A stretch of DNA of 64,000 bases from Lachnospiraceae bacterium. GTDB lineage: Bacteria; Bacillota; Clostridia; Lachnospirales; Lachnospiraceae. The notes below the pieces were generated by a model. It had not been told where the DNA came from and did no database searches. It was given only the letters and a program-made list of their open reading frames with translations. The stretch is from assembly GCA_022510745.1 (NCBI GenBank), contig JAFLSY010000004.1, positions 62,001 through 126,000 on the forward strand, given 5' to 3'. Position numbers and translations under genes: made by a program. Below, piece by piece: positions 25,958-34,201 of this stretch; the stretch's first letter is position 1; each line of letters opens with the position of its first letter.

Positions 25958-26796
25958 TGGTGCGGTTGGACGGACAGTATTTGACGCTGTTTATGGCGGC
26001 GCTTCTGTTTATATGGCTGGGGGAGAAACGGAAGTATAAAGAATTTGTGCGGTTTTCCCTGGCAATGCTGCTGTTGCTTCTGATTCCCCCGACGGCGGAA
26101 CTGCTGATACGTTATCAAACCGCGTTTTACGGGAATGAAAATATATGGAGGCTGCTCCCGCTGACGGCATTACTGGCCTATAGTATGGTGCTGGCAGAAA
26201 CAAAGATAATGATGGCTCTTATCCGTGCCGAAGGAGAGCGGAAGCCGGTTTTGAGCAAGAAAAGAGAAGGATTGTATGAGATACTTCTTCTGGCAGCATT
26301 CGCGGCGTTATTATGTATTTGCGGCACATTTTCTTTGGGAAAAAGGGTGACCGGGGAAAGAACTCGCATGGACGGACTGCCTAAAGAAGCGGAAATTCTT
26401 ACCTTTCTGGATATTCCAAAAGATGATTTTATCTATTTGCTTGCACCGGATGAGGTGAGTTCATGGGCAAGAATCTATAACGGACATCTGCTCCTTCCCT
26501 ATGGCAGGGACCTTTATGAACCGGAACTGTCGGCTTATCTTTATGATGCTTATGATGAAGAAATGCTGTTGCTCCATGATTGGATCAACAGCGGCTTGAA
26601 TCTGTGGGAAAATGAGGAACAGGCTAAGTTTGCAGAGGCGGATTTCTTAAACTATTGTGCGGAAGCAGGCTATCATTATCTGATATTCTCTTATGAACGT
26701 TATGATGAGGCACTGGCGGAGGCGCTGGCAGAGCAGGAGGCATACAGGGAGAGCGATACGACCCGTCTGCCTTACCTGATCTACGAATTACAATAA
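25957..26796 (+). CDS. Membrane protein, C-terminal half of a probable GT-C-like pair
   Basis: Reading from the ATG at 25957, preceded by AGGAGGG, it has 279 residues in the -1 frame relative to the previous gene. About five hydrophobic segments lie in the first 155 residues. A soluble C-terminal domain follows (VTGERTRMDGLPKEAEILTF to the end, with IPKDDFIYLLAPDEVSSWAR). A frame correction of one base would fuse it smoothly with the upstream protein. Either the split is natural, with coupled translation through TGATG, or it is a frameshift. The own ribosome-binding site favours two real polypeptides. Function is not known; glycan-related by context. Confidence 0.62.
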   Translation: MVRLDGQYLTLFMAALLFIWLGEKRKYKEFVRFSLAMLLLLLIPPTAELLIRYQTAFYGNENIWRLLPLTALLAYSMVLAETKIMMALIRAEGERKPVLSKKREGLYEILLLAAFAALLCICGTFSLGKRVTGERTRMDGLPKEAEILTFLDIPKDDFIYLLAPDEVSSWARIYNGHLLLPYGRDLYEPELSAYLYDAYDEEMLLLHDWINSGLNLWENEEQAKFAEADFLNYCAEAGYHYLIFSYERYDEALAEALAEQEAYRESDTTRLPYLIYELQ

Positions 26797-26808
26797 GGAG
26801 TACGGAAA

Positions 26809-27564
26809 GTGAAGGATACAATCAGCATTATTGTACCGGTATACAATGCAGAAAAATATATATTGGAAACGATAAGCTGCATCAAGCGCCAGACCTATGC
26901 AAATTGGGAACTCTTGTTGGTGGATGACGGTTCTACTGATGCGGGCAGACAGGTGATAGAAGCTATGCTTAAAAAAGAACCGGATGAGCGTATCCGGTTG
27001 TTTATCAAGGAAAACAGCGGTGCTGCACAGACCAGAAATAAGGGCCTCAAAGAGGCTTCGGGACGCTATATTGCCTATCTGGACGCAGACGATCTGTGGA
27101 GCGAGGAAAAGTTGGAAAAGCAGCTTGCTTTTATGCAGGAAAAAGAAGCGGCCTTCTCTTTTACGGGGTATGAATTCGCGGATGAAAACGGCGTGGGAAT
27201 GGGAAGGGTGGTAAAGGTACCGATTTCTCTTTCCTATAAACAGGCGTTAAAAAATACTACTATTTTTACATCCACCGTTATGTTTGATACGGAGAAAATT
27301 CCAAAAGAGCAGCTTCATATGCCTATGATCAAAAGTGAAGATACGGCTCTCTGGTTTCGCATATTGCGTCAGGGGTATACGGCCTATGGTTTGAATGAAA
27401 ATCTGGTTCGTTACAGGAGAGTGGGCGGTTCGCTGTCCGCCAATAAGTTGGAAGCGCTGCGCCGCATCTGGAACCTGTATCGAAAGGCGGAAGGGCTCTC
27501 CATTCCTTATAGCGCGTACAATTTCTGCTTCTGGGCAGTGCGGGCAGTGAAGAGAAGATTATAG
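26809..27564 (+). CDS. Glycosyltransferase family 2
   Basis: This soluble GT-A glycosyltransferase of 251 residues starts at GTG after GGAG. The nucleotide-sugar fold is clear in ISIIVPVYNAEKYILETISC and LLVDDGSTDAGRQVI, with the metal-binding DADD in YIAYLDADDLWSEEKL and an acceptor-side KSEDTALWFRIL. No TM segment is seen. It is the only soluble glycosyltransferase recognised in the whole polysaccharide locus, so it probably adds one residue of the repeat or side chain. Donor and acceptor cannot be told. Confidence 0.9.
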   Translation: MKDTISIIVPVYNAEKYILETISCIKRQTYANWELLLVDDGSTDAGRQVIEAMLKKEPDERIRLFIKENSGAAQTRNKGLKEASGRYIAYLDADDLWSEEKLEKQLAFMQEKEAAFSFTGYEFADENGVGMGRVVKVPISLSYKQALKNTTIFTSTVMFDTEKIPKEQLHMPMIKSEDTALWFRILRQGYTAYGLNENLVRYRRVGGSLSANKLEALRRIWNLYRKAEGLSIPYSAYNFCFWAVRAVKRRL

Positions 27565-27650
27565 GGTATTTTACATTGCTGGATATTTTGTCTTATGATA
27601 TACTGAAACGATAGAGAATGCAAATTTAACAGAAGGATGAGGTCTTAAAA

Positions 27651-29033
27651 TTGCGTAAATTGGAATCCTTTAAGCGGCTGATTCTGTTGTGCTTATCGTG
27701 CATTTGCCTGGCTGGACAGATAGGCATCTATGCTTACTACTGGTATACGAGCTATTATGAAAGCGTCAGTGTATACCTGAAATTTTGGGAGAGAGGACAC
27801 TGGCTGATGATTGCCATTTATGGGGTCTTATTGTTCTTCTTTTCCAATATGTACGGCAGTATGCGGATTGGTTATTTAAAAAATGTCGAAATTATTTTTT
27901 CCCAGCTGCTGTCAACCTTGATCGTGGGTGTGATCACTTACGGCCAGATTTCTTTGATGGTACGGCAGTTCTTTCATGTGCCCTCCTATGTGAGTATGCT
28001 GGTACTGCAGGCATTCTGGATCATTATATGGATCAATATATCCAGCTTGTTGTATAAGAATATTTTTCCGCCCAGAAAGCTTTTATTAATACATGGGGAC
28101 AGACCCATTAAAGATATTTTGGAGAAGTTTAAAAGCCGGAAGGATAAGTTTGAAGTATGCAAGTGCATGCATATCAGGGAAGGGATAGACGCCATACGCA
28201 GGGAAGCGCTGGAACGATATGATGCGGTGGTACTTTGGGATATTACCGTAGAGAGCAGAAACCAGATTTTAAAATTCTGCTACGGGCAGTCCATTCGTAC
28301 TTACATTATGCCCAAGATTCCCGACGTGATTTTGAAAGGAGCAGAGGAACTGCATCTTTTTGATACGCCCCTGCTACTGACCAGAGAGTATTCCCTTACC
28401 ATAGAACAGCGTTTTATAAAGCGTTGCATTGATTTGATTTTTTCGCTGATTTTATTTGTTGTTGCATCTCCCTTCATGCTGCTGACCGCATTGGCGGTAA
28501 AGCTCTATGACGGCGGTCCTATACTGTATAAGCAGGTGCGGTGTACGGCGGAAGGCAGAGAGTTTAAAATATTGAAGTTCCGCAGTATGAGAGTGGACGC
28601 GGAAAAGGACGGAGTTGCAAGGCTGGCTTCCAAAGGGGATTCCCGTGTTACTCCGGTGGGGAAATTCATCCGTAAGGTCAGACTGGACGAACTGCCCCAG
28701 CTTATCAATATCATAAAAGGTGATATGTCCTTTATCGGTCCCAGACCGGAACGGCCGGAGATCATTGCCCGGTATCAGGAGATCATGCCGGAGTTTTGCT
28801 ACCGCATGAAAGTGAAAGCAGGATTGGCAGGTTATGCGCAGGTATACGGTAAGTACAATACCACGCCCTACGATAAGCTGAAGTTGGACTTGACCTATAT
28901 CGAAAATTATTCCGTCTGGCTGGATTTAAAGCTGATGTTATTGACGGTAAAAGTGCTTCTGTGGCCGGACAGCACGGAGGGAGTGGAGGAAAATCAGATC
29001 ACTGCCCTGAAGCAGGAAAACCATGATGAATAA
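27651..29033 (+). CDS. Polyprenyl-phosphate sugar-1-phosphate transferase (priming enzyme)
   Basis: This enzyme starts a glycan by moving a sugar-1-phosphate onto undecaprenyl phosphate (WbaP/CpsE-type polyisoprenyl-phosphate hexose-1-phosphate transferase). The 460 residues have four to five N-terminal TM segments, a central Rossmann-like region, and a C-terminal catalytic domain from about 260. That domain shows KRCIDLIFSLILFVVASPFM, FKILKFRSMRVDAE, the DE pair in RLDELPQLINIIKGDMSFIG, PRPERPE and KAGLAGYAQVYGKY. The start is TTG with GAGG upstream. It is the only priming transferase in view, and a terminator follows. Confidence 0.92.
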   Translation: MRKLESFKRLILLCLSCICLAGQIGIYAYYWYTSYYESVSVYLKFWERGHWLMIAIYGVLLFFFSNMYGSMRIGYLKNVEIIFSQLLSTLIVGVITYGQISLMVRQFFHVPSYVSMLVLQAFWIIIWINISSLLYKNIFPPRKLLLIHGDRPIKDILEKFKSRKDKFEVCKCMHIREGIDAIRREALERYDAVVLWDITVESRNQILKFCYGQSIRTYIMPKIPDVILKGAEELHLFDTPLLLTREYSLTIEQRFIKRCIDLIFSLILFVVASPFMLLTALAVKLYDGGPILYKQVRCTAEGREFKILKFRSMRVDAEKDGVARLASKGDSRVTPVGKFIRKVRLDELPQLINIIKGDMSFIGPRPERPEIIARYQEIMPEFCYRMKVKAGLAGYAQVYGKYNTTPYDKLKLDLTYIENYSVWLDLKLMLLTVKVLLWPDSTEGVEENQITALKQENHDE

Positions 29034-29071
29034 GGTAAACAAGTTTACCTTGTAAAGAAGTTTATCTGTGC

Positions 29072-29111
29072 AAAGTGCCTTTTCCTACGGGAATTCCGTA
29101 GTGACTTTTTT
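29072..29111 (+). terminator. Terminator after the priming transferase gene
   Basis: CTACGG (29085-29090) pairs with CCGTAG (29096-29101) and is embedded between AAAGT and ACTTTTTT, which extend the stem. A second hairpin, AAGGTAAAC with GTTTACCTT (29032-29051), lies directly upstream at the stop codon. Confidence 0.7.
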
Positions 29112-29120
29112 AAACATAGA

Positions 29121-29129
29121 TGGTATACT
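29121..29129 (+). promoter_or_regulatory. Extended -10 promoter element for the PseB-type gene
   Basis: TGGTATACT (TG-N-TATACT) follows the terminator, 35 bases before the start codon. The same 12 bases TGGTATACTATA recur in front of the phosphoglucomutase gene at 59152. Confidence 0.55.
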
Positions 29130-29163
29130 ATATCGGAAGTGATACAAAGTCCGGGAGGTTATT

Positions 29164-30159
29164 ATGTTAAATAATAAAGCGATTTTGATTACCGGAGGAA
29201 CAGGTTCCTTTGGTAAGGCGTTTACAACATATGTATTGGAACATTATGATCCGAAGAAGATCATTATCTATTCCAGAGATGAATTTAAACAGTTCATCAT
29301 GCAGAATGAGTTCAAACAGTATGCGGACAAGCTTCGGTTTTTTATCGGAGATGTCAGAGATAAGGAAAGACTGAAAAGGGCCCTGGAAGGCGTGGATTAT
29401 GTTATCCATGCTGCAGCATTAAAACATGTAACTGCCTGTGAGTATAATCCGGCAGAGGCTATTAAGACAAATATCAACGGAGCTCAGAATGTGATCGATG
29501 CCGCTCTGGATACCGGAGTAAAGAAAGTGGTGGCCCTCTCTACGGATAAGGCTGTCAATCCGGTCAATTTGTACGGTGGTACCAAGTTGGTATCGGACAA
29601 ACTCTTTATTGCGGCCAATGCTTATGTAGGTAATAAGGATATCTGTTTTTCCATTGTCAGGTATGGAAATGTGGCCGGCAGCAGGGGCTCCGTTATTCCC
29701 TTATTCCATAATTTCTTAAAACAGGGGAAAACGGAACTGCCCATTACCGACTATCGCATGACCCGCTTCTGGATCAGCCTGCAGCAGGGAGTGGAGTTGG
29801 TCATTAAGGCGTTAGAGGAGGCGAAAGGAGGGGAAACCTTTATTTCCAAGATTCCGTCTTTTAAGATTACGGATTTGGCTCAGGCTATGTGCCCCGGCTG
29901 TGCAATGCCGGAGATTGGTATAAAAGCAGGCGAAAAGCTGCATGAGATCATGGTGACCGTGGAAGATTCCCTGACTACATACGAGTATGACAAACACTTT
30001 ATAGTATATCCACAGATGGTATGGAGCGAGAGCCGTAAGGCGGTGCCCACCGGTAAAAAAGTTGAAGAAGGATTTTCCTACAGCTCCGGTAACAATACCG
30101 AATGGTTATCGGTGGAACAGATTCGGGAATTACTTAAAAATTTAGATTTAGAAAAGTAA
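29164..30159 (+). CDS. PseB/CapD-type UDP-GlcNAc 4,6-dehydratase
   Basis: This is a short (331-residue) sugar-nucleotide dehydratase of the PseB/FlaA1/CapE group, which converts UDP-GlcNAc to UDP-4-keto-6-deoxy sugars. The cofactor motif is ILITGGTGSFGKAFTTYVLE. The family signatures YSRDEFKQFIM, HAAALKHVTACEYNPAEAI and STDKAVNPVNLYGGTKLVSD (with a Lys in place of the usual Tyr-x3-Lys spacing context) are present, with RYGNVAGSRGSVIPLF. The C-terminus ends without the membrane domain of long CapD proteins. Partners of the pseudaminic acid or L-FucNAc routes (PseC, CapF, CapG) are not recognised nearby, so the end product is open. Confidence 0.88.
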   Translation: MLNNKAILITGGTGSFGKAFTTYVLEHYDPKKIIIYSRDEFKQFIMQNEFKQYADKLRFFIGDVRDKERLKRALEGVDYVIHAAALKHVTACEYNPAEAIKTNINGAQNVIDAALDTGVKKVVALSTDKAVNPVNLYGGTKLVSDKLFIAANAYVGNKDICFSIVRYGNVAGSRGSVIPLFHNFLKQGKTELPITDYRMTRFWISLQQGVELVIKALEEAKGGETFISKIPSFKITDLAQAMCPGCAMPEIGIKAGEKLHEIMVTVEDSLTTYEYDKHFIVYPQMVWSESRKAVPTGKKVEEGFSYSSGNNTEWLSVEQIRELLKNLDLEK

Positions 30160-30200
30160 AAAGAGCTGCCGTAAGTAATCTTACGGCGGCCTTTTATTTT
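30158..30200 (+). terminator. Bidirectional terminator between converging genes
   Basis: GCCGTAAG (30168-30175) and CTTACGGC (30180-30187) form the core stem with loop TAAT. T-runs lie on both strands (CCTTTTATTTT to the right, CTCTTTTTAC to the left), serving the PseB-type gene and the leftward SGNH-like gene. Confidence 0.85.
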
Positions 30201-30232
30201 AGGCAGAAATATAAATAAGCTAATATGAGAAG

Positions 30233-31288
30233 TCATTGAGCGGTTAGATAACTCTCAAAATCACGTTCGGACAGCCAGCTTTTCATTTCATTTAAAACCG
30301 CCTCATAATTTTCCGTAGTCAATTCATAGGGACAATCTTCTTCTGCAAACCATAGAGTCATTTGATCATTCATTTCATGAGTATAGTGCGTATAGTCGGT
30401 GTAGTTGTTCAAGTCAGTAATAAAGTCATATTGATTTTGAAAATAGTATACGCTTACATTAGGATGGGCAAGCAGTTCTCCAATAATCTGTTTTTCCCCT
30501 GCCAGTTCAGCATTCAGGCTGCCGTCCGCATAGCGGCTGTACCAGTACAGGATGCTATAAGGAGGGAAAAATATGGTAAATTCGGTGTCCGGCATAGATT
30601 CAATATAGGGAAGGATACAATTTTGCAGATTATCCTCAATATTGTGTTGATAGATGTCTTCCGGCAGAGATTCTTCAAAAACAGTAGGCCGCTCATAGAA
30701 TTCAAAGACCGACGCGGCGCTGTAGATCATATAAGGCCATGACCAGTAAGCTTGGTTAATAGGCGTGCCTTCCCGTTTGATCTGAGGGGCCAGAACATAA
30801 TCTAACAGTACGTCTTTGTTCAAAATATAAAAAATATCGTTAAAATAGGAGTTATCATATAAGTAATTAGGAATTCCATAGGCAGTAATACCGTAAGGGG
30901 CTTTGTAGGTGTAGATATCAATACCCAGAAAGATATGGCTGACCTGATTAGGGCTCTCTACCACCAGACTCATAATATTATCAATGTCTTTGGGGTAGGC
31001 GCCGTTATAGGAGAGCTTTACGGTATTTAGTTCCATGACCTGGGTAAAAAGATCAGTATCAAAATTTACCGTCATGGAAGAACCCAGAATCACACTGTCA
31101 TAATCAAAATTTTTAGCGATTCCGGGATTTTGACTGATGGGGTTGTCAATAGTATAGTAGATTCCGTCTAAAGGTTTGTGATATTGAAAAAAAGGATCCA
31201 CAACAATCACAATTGAAGCAGAAATACAACTCATCAGAAAAAACGATATGAAAAAAATGAGTATATATCTTTTGTACTTTTTATTCAT
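30233..31288 (-). CDS. SGNH-like partner of MBOAT acyltransferase (copy A)
   Basis: This membrane-anchored extracytoplasmic protein of 351 residues has an N-terminal TM segment (YILIFFISFFLMSCISASIV). The SGNH-type hydrolase/transferase layout is visible: nucleophile block LGSSMTVNF (Ser near 70), and a C-terminal catalytic pair in DYTHYTHEMNDQM. DltD, PatB and AlgX-type proteins of this layout pass acyl groups delivered by an MBOAT protein to a glycan. The MBOAT gene is 24 bases upstream. A clear paralogue lies at 40246-41319, sharing for example FPPYSILYW/YPPYSVVYW, so the locus carries two such modules. Confidence 0.75.
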   Translation of the reverse strand: MNKKYKRYILIFFISFFLMSCISASIVIVVDPFFQYHKPLDGIYYTIDNPISQNPGIAKNFDYDSVILGSSMTVNFDTDLFTQVMELNTVKLSYNGAYPKDIDNIMSLVVESPNQVSHIFLGIDIYTYKAPYGITAYGIPNYLYDNSYFNDIFYILNKDVLLDYVLAPQIKREGTPINQAYWSWPYMIYSAASVFEFYERPTVFEESLPEDIYQHNIEDNLQNCILPYIESMPDTEFTIFFPPYSILYWYSRYADGSLNAELAGEKQIIGELLAHPNVSVYYFQNQYDFITDLNNYTDYTHYTHEMNDQMTLWFAEEDCPYELTTENYEAVLNEMKSWLSERDFESYLTAQ

Positions 31289-31312
31289 GGATACTTACTC
31301 CTTATAAAGTGA

Positions 31313-32797
31313 TCAGAAATTAAAGTATAGGAAGGTGCTGACTCCGGAGATGGAGAGTACGCACCACACCGACAGTACTGCCAGACTTAGGGTACTTAGA
31401 AGTCCCGGTCTATGTATTTTTTCGCTTTCGTACAGGTTGCGGCAGCCGAAAATAAGAACTAATGCGGTAACCGTCATGCCAATCATACAGTAGCAGGAAG
31501 CATAGGGCAGTGCATCCAAATGTATAATTTTAATAATGTACCAGAACTCATGAAGTTGGAAAAATCCGGTTAGTCTTGTATGTATACTGACTCCGTGAAA
31601 TGTAAGCATATTCCTTATCATATAGCTTGCCTGGGCAATGGATTCTGCCCGAAACAGCGTCCAGCCATATATCAGAAAAAGAAAAGTTAATAGAATGCAG
31701 AATGGCCTTAAAAAGGGCTGTGCCTTGGTCAGTGCATGGGGAATAAAACGGGATTTAAACATATGCCACAGTCTGGTCAATACAGAGAGCACGCCATGCA
31801 GCAGACCCCATAGTAAAAAAGTCCAACCCGCACCATGCCAGAGCCCGCTGATACAGAAAACCAGCAGCACATTGAGACAGGTGCGCAGAGAGCCTTTGCG
31901 GCTTCCGCCTAAGGGAATATAGACATATCTGGTAAAAAAACGGGTTAGGCTGATATGCCATCTGTCCCAGAATTCCAGAATATTAGCCGATTTATAGGGC
32001 GAGAGGAAATTAACGGGGATTTGGATATTGAACATTCTGCCGATACCCCTTGCCATATCACAGTAGCCGCTGAAATCCAAATAAAGCTGCAAAGTATAAA
32101 AAAGCGCTACAAGGAAGGTGTTAAATCCGTCCAGTTCCGTATAATTCTGAAAACCCCAGTTTACTGCCTGTCCAAAAGTGTCTGCAAGCAATACCTTTTT
32201 GCCCAGACCCAGTATAAAAATTCGAAGTCCCAGGTAGAAATTCTCTGCAGAAAGCTGCTTTTTAGAGACATCGCCAAACTGGGGGATCATTTCTTCATGG
32301 CTGACAATGGGACCTGCAATGAGCTGGGGGAAAAAGGTGACAAAGAGAGCGTAATCAGTAAGCTTTTGTCTGTTTACTTTGCCCTTGGCCGTGTCCGCTA
32401 AAAAGCCAATCTGCTGAAATGTAAAAAAACTGATTCCCAAAGGCAGCAGGACTTTACTGAGGGTAATATGTGCGCCGGTCAGATAATTGATATTCTCCAC
32501 AACAAAATCAAAGTATTTAAAATAGTATAGAATGCCGATATTTAATAGAATGCCGGAAAAAGCAGTAAACCGGGTATGGAACCTGCGTACTAACAACAGG
32601 TGGCAGATATAGTTAAGCGTGACGCTTGCGAGAAGTATCCATAGGTAGGATAAATGAAAATATGCATAGAACCACAGGGACATACCTATTAAAAAGAGTT
32701 TACCCGCTTCATAACATTTTGCATAGTTCAGTAAAAAATAACCGATCAGTGCAAGAGGTAAAAAAATAAAAATAAAAATATATGAGTTAAACAGCAT
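31313..32797 (-). CDS. MBOAT-family membrane O-acyltransferase (copy A)
   Basis: This 494-residue polytopic protein of the AlgI/DltB/PatA class moves acetyl or other acyl groups across the membrane onto glycans. Diagnostic segments are LPLGISFFTFQQIGFLADTA, FFPQLIAGPIVSHEEMIPQF, SGYCDMARGIGRMF, LEFWDRWHISLTRFFTRYVY and the catalytic His in SGLWHGAGWTFLLWG. The start follows CCGGAGG. A promoter with TTGACT-17-TATTCT precedes it. The SGNH-like partner follows immediately. Copy B at 38760-40223 shares the same N-terminus MLFNS and all these motifs. Confidence 0.92.
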   Translation of the reverse strand: MLFNSYIFIFIFLPLALIGYFLLNYAKCYEAGKLFLIGMSLWFYAYFHLSYLWILLASVTLNYICHLLLVRRFHTRFTAFSGILLNIGILYYFKYFDFVVENINYLTGAHITLSKVLLPLGISFFTFQQIGFLADTAKGKVNRQKLTDYALFVTFFPQLIAGPIVSHEEMIPQFGDVSKKQLSAENFYLGLRIFILGLGKKVLLADTFGQAVNWGFQNYTELDGFNTFLVALFYTLQLYLDFSGYCDMARGIGRMFNIQIPVNFLSPYKSANILEFWDRWHISLTRFFTRYVYIPLGGSRKGSLRTCLNVLLVFCISGLWHGAGWTFLLWGLLHGVLSVLTRLWHMFKSRFIPHALTKAQPFLRPFCILLTFLFLIYGWTLFRAESIAQASYMIRNMLTFHGVSIHTRLTGFFQLHEFWYIIKIIHLDALPYASCYCMIGMTVTALVLIFGCRNLYESEKIHRPGLLSTLSLAVLSVWCVLSISGVSTFLYFNF

Positions 32798-32814
32798 TGT
32801 TATGCCTCCGGATT

Positions 32815-32854
32815 ATTCTGAGAACAGAATAACAAAGATTTGAAATATAGTCAA
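32815..32854 (-). promoter_or_regulatory. Promoter and inverted repeat of the leftward MBOAT-SGNH pair
   Basis: On the minus strand, TTGACT (32854-32849) and TATTCT (32831-32826) have a 17-bp spacer. The inverted repeat ATTCTG-N4-CAGAAT (32815-32830) covers the -10. A related repeat, CAGAAC-N5-GTTCTG (32880-32896), covers the region just before the divergent -10, so one regulator may act on both promoters. Confidence 0.7.
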
Positions 32855-32899
32855 TTTACAATGCAAAATACGGGGCTGGCAGAACGTAAAGTTCTGTGT

Positions 32900-32960
32900 T
32901 ATACTGTATGGAAGATATTAGTAAATATTTTTACTAAAAACATATGAAATATTTTTACTA
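32900..32960 (+). promoter_or_regulatory. XRE-gene -10 and operator-like palindrome with 14-bp direct repeat
   Basis: TATACT (32900-32905) is the likely -10 for the rightward XRE gene. Downstream lies a perfect palindrome, TTAGTAAA-TATT-TTTACTAA (32918-32937). The 14-mer AAATATTTTTACTA occurs at 32923 and again at 32947, exactly 24 bp apart. The layout suggests autorepression by the XRE protein. Confidence 0.65.
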
Positions 32961-32997
32961 TGTTAGACTTTTAAAAAAGCGTTAGTGTGGTAAAGAT

Positions 32998-33201
32998 ATG
33001 GATTATGTGATTCGAATGAGAAATCTGCGGGAGGATCATGATAAGACGCAGCAGCAGATCGCAGAGGTGCTTGGAACTTCACAGACGATGTATTCCAGAT
33101 ATGAACGGGGAATCAATGAAATGCCTATCAGGTGTTTATTGGTTTTATGCGAGTACTATCATGTTTCGGCGGATTATCTGCTGGGATTGGTTGATAAGTA
33201 A
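32998..33201 (+). CDS. XRE-family helix-turn-helix regulator (small)
   Basis: This 67-residue protein is a single Cro/C1-type HTH: MRNLREDHDKTQQQIAEVLG, TSQTMYSRYERGINEMPI, and LCEYYHVSADYLLGLVDK. It has no sensing domain, which is typical of small Lachnospiraceae XRE proteins. The upstream palindromes are natural candidates for its binding sites. The start at 32998 has only a weak Shine-Dalgarno. The GT2 gene begins 23 bases downstream, so the regulator heads the operon XRE-GT2-fkp-GNAT-GT2-MBOAT and beyond. Confidence 0.9.
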   Translation: MDYVIRMRNLREDHDKTQQQIAEVLGTSQTMYSRYERGINEMPIRCLLVLCEYYHVSADYLLGLVDK

Positions 33202-33224
33202 ATGAAGGGACAGGATGAAAGGAA

Positions 33225-34166
33225 ATGGATAAAATAGCGGTGCTGATACCCTGCTACAATGAGGAAAAAACCATCGAAAAGGTAATCAGAGAAGCAAAAG
33301 AAGCGCTGCCCGATGCAGTCATCTACGTCTACGACAATAATTCCGTGGATAAATCGGTGGAACTGGCCAAAGCCGCAGGCGCCGTGGTACGCCATGAATA
33401 TAAGCAGGGCAAAGGCAATGTGGTGCGGCGGATGTTTCGGGAGATTGACGCGGAATGTTATCTGATGCTGGATGGTGACGATACCTATCCCCTTGACTGT
33501 GCTCGGAAAATGACGGAGCGGGTGCTTGAATATCATGCGGATATGGTGGTGGGAGACAGGCTCTCTTCCACTTATTTTACGGAAAACAAACGGCCTTTCC
33601 ACAATTTTGGAAACAGCTTAGTCCGGGGAACCATCAACAGTCTCTTTCATTCGAATATCAAAGACATCATGACGGGTTACCGTGCTTTCAGCTATGGGTT
33701 TGTGAAAACTTTTCCTGTATTTTCCGAGGGGTTTCAGATTGAAACGGAAATGACGATTCATGCGGTAAATTATCGGATGCAAGTGGACAATGTCATAGTA
33801 GAATACAGGGACAGGCCCGAAGGAAGCACTTCCAAGCTGAATACTTACTCCGACGGTATTAAAGTATTATGGAAGATCCTGCAGTTATTTAAGACCTATC
33901 GGCCGTTTGGCTTTTTCGGACTTATCAGCTTATTGCTGACAGCGATAGCACTCGTCCTTTTCATTCCCGTACTGTTAGAATACTTTTCAACCGGATTGGT
34001 ACTGCGTTTTCCGACTCTGATCGTCAGCGGATTTCTGGAACTGGCAGCGGTACAGGCTTTCTTTGCGGGAATGATTTTAGGAGAGCTGAACTGGAAGGAC
34101 AGGAAGGACTTTGAGTATCGAATGAACAGAGTCATGGAACAACTGACACAGAGAAAAGGGTATTAG
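33225..34166 (+). CDS. Polyprenyl-phosphate-type glycosyltransferase (GT2) with C-terminal TM pair
   Basis: This is a 313-residue GT2 enzyme of the dolichol-phosphate-mannose-synthase type. The N-terminus IAVLIPCYNEEKTIEKVIRE and the donor site YVYDNNSVDKSVELAKAAGA are present. The metal motif is LMLDGDDTYPLD, followed by the conserved SGYRAFSY-like stretch (DIMTGYRAFSYGFVKTFPVF) and EYRDRPEGSTSKLNTYSDG. Two hydrophobic segments lie at the C-terminus (about 225-250 and 265-290). It would charge undecaprenyl phosphate with a sugar for transfer outside the cell. It is the second of three such enzymes in the locus. Confidence 0.88.
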   Translation: MDKIAVLIPCYNEEKTIEKVIREAKEALPDAVIYVYDNNSVDKSVELAKAAGAVVRHEYKQGKGNVVRRMFREIDAECYLMLDGDDTYPLDCARKMTERVLEYHADMVVGDRLSSTYFTENKRPFHNFGNSLVRGTINSLFHSNIKDIMTGYRAFSYGFVKTFPVFSEGFQIETEMTIHAVNYRMQVDNVIVEYRDRPEGSTSKLNTYSDGIKVLWKILQLFKTYRPFGFFGLISLLLTAIALVLFIPVLLEYFSTGLVLRFPTLIVSGFLELAAVQAFFAGMILGELNWKDRKDFEYRMNRVMEQLTQRKGY

Positions 34167-34201
34167 TTTATATAAAGCGGTCTTAAAGAGAGGGACATGC
34201 T

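Noticed and set aside
25936..25960. Programmed -1 ribosomal frameshift at GGGAAAAG joining the two membrane-protein frames
   Set aside because: The codon phase (AGG GAA AAG TGA) does not fit a standard X-XXY-YYZ slippery heptamer, and a ribosome-binding site plus ATG at the junction explains expression more simply.
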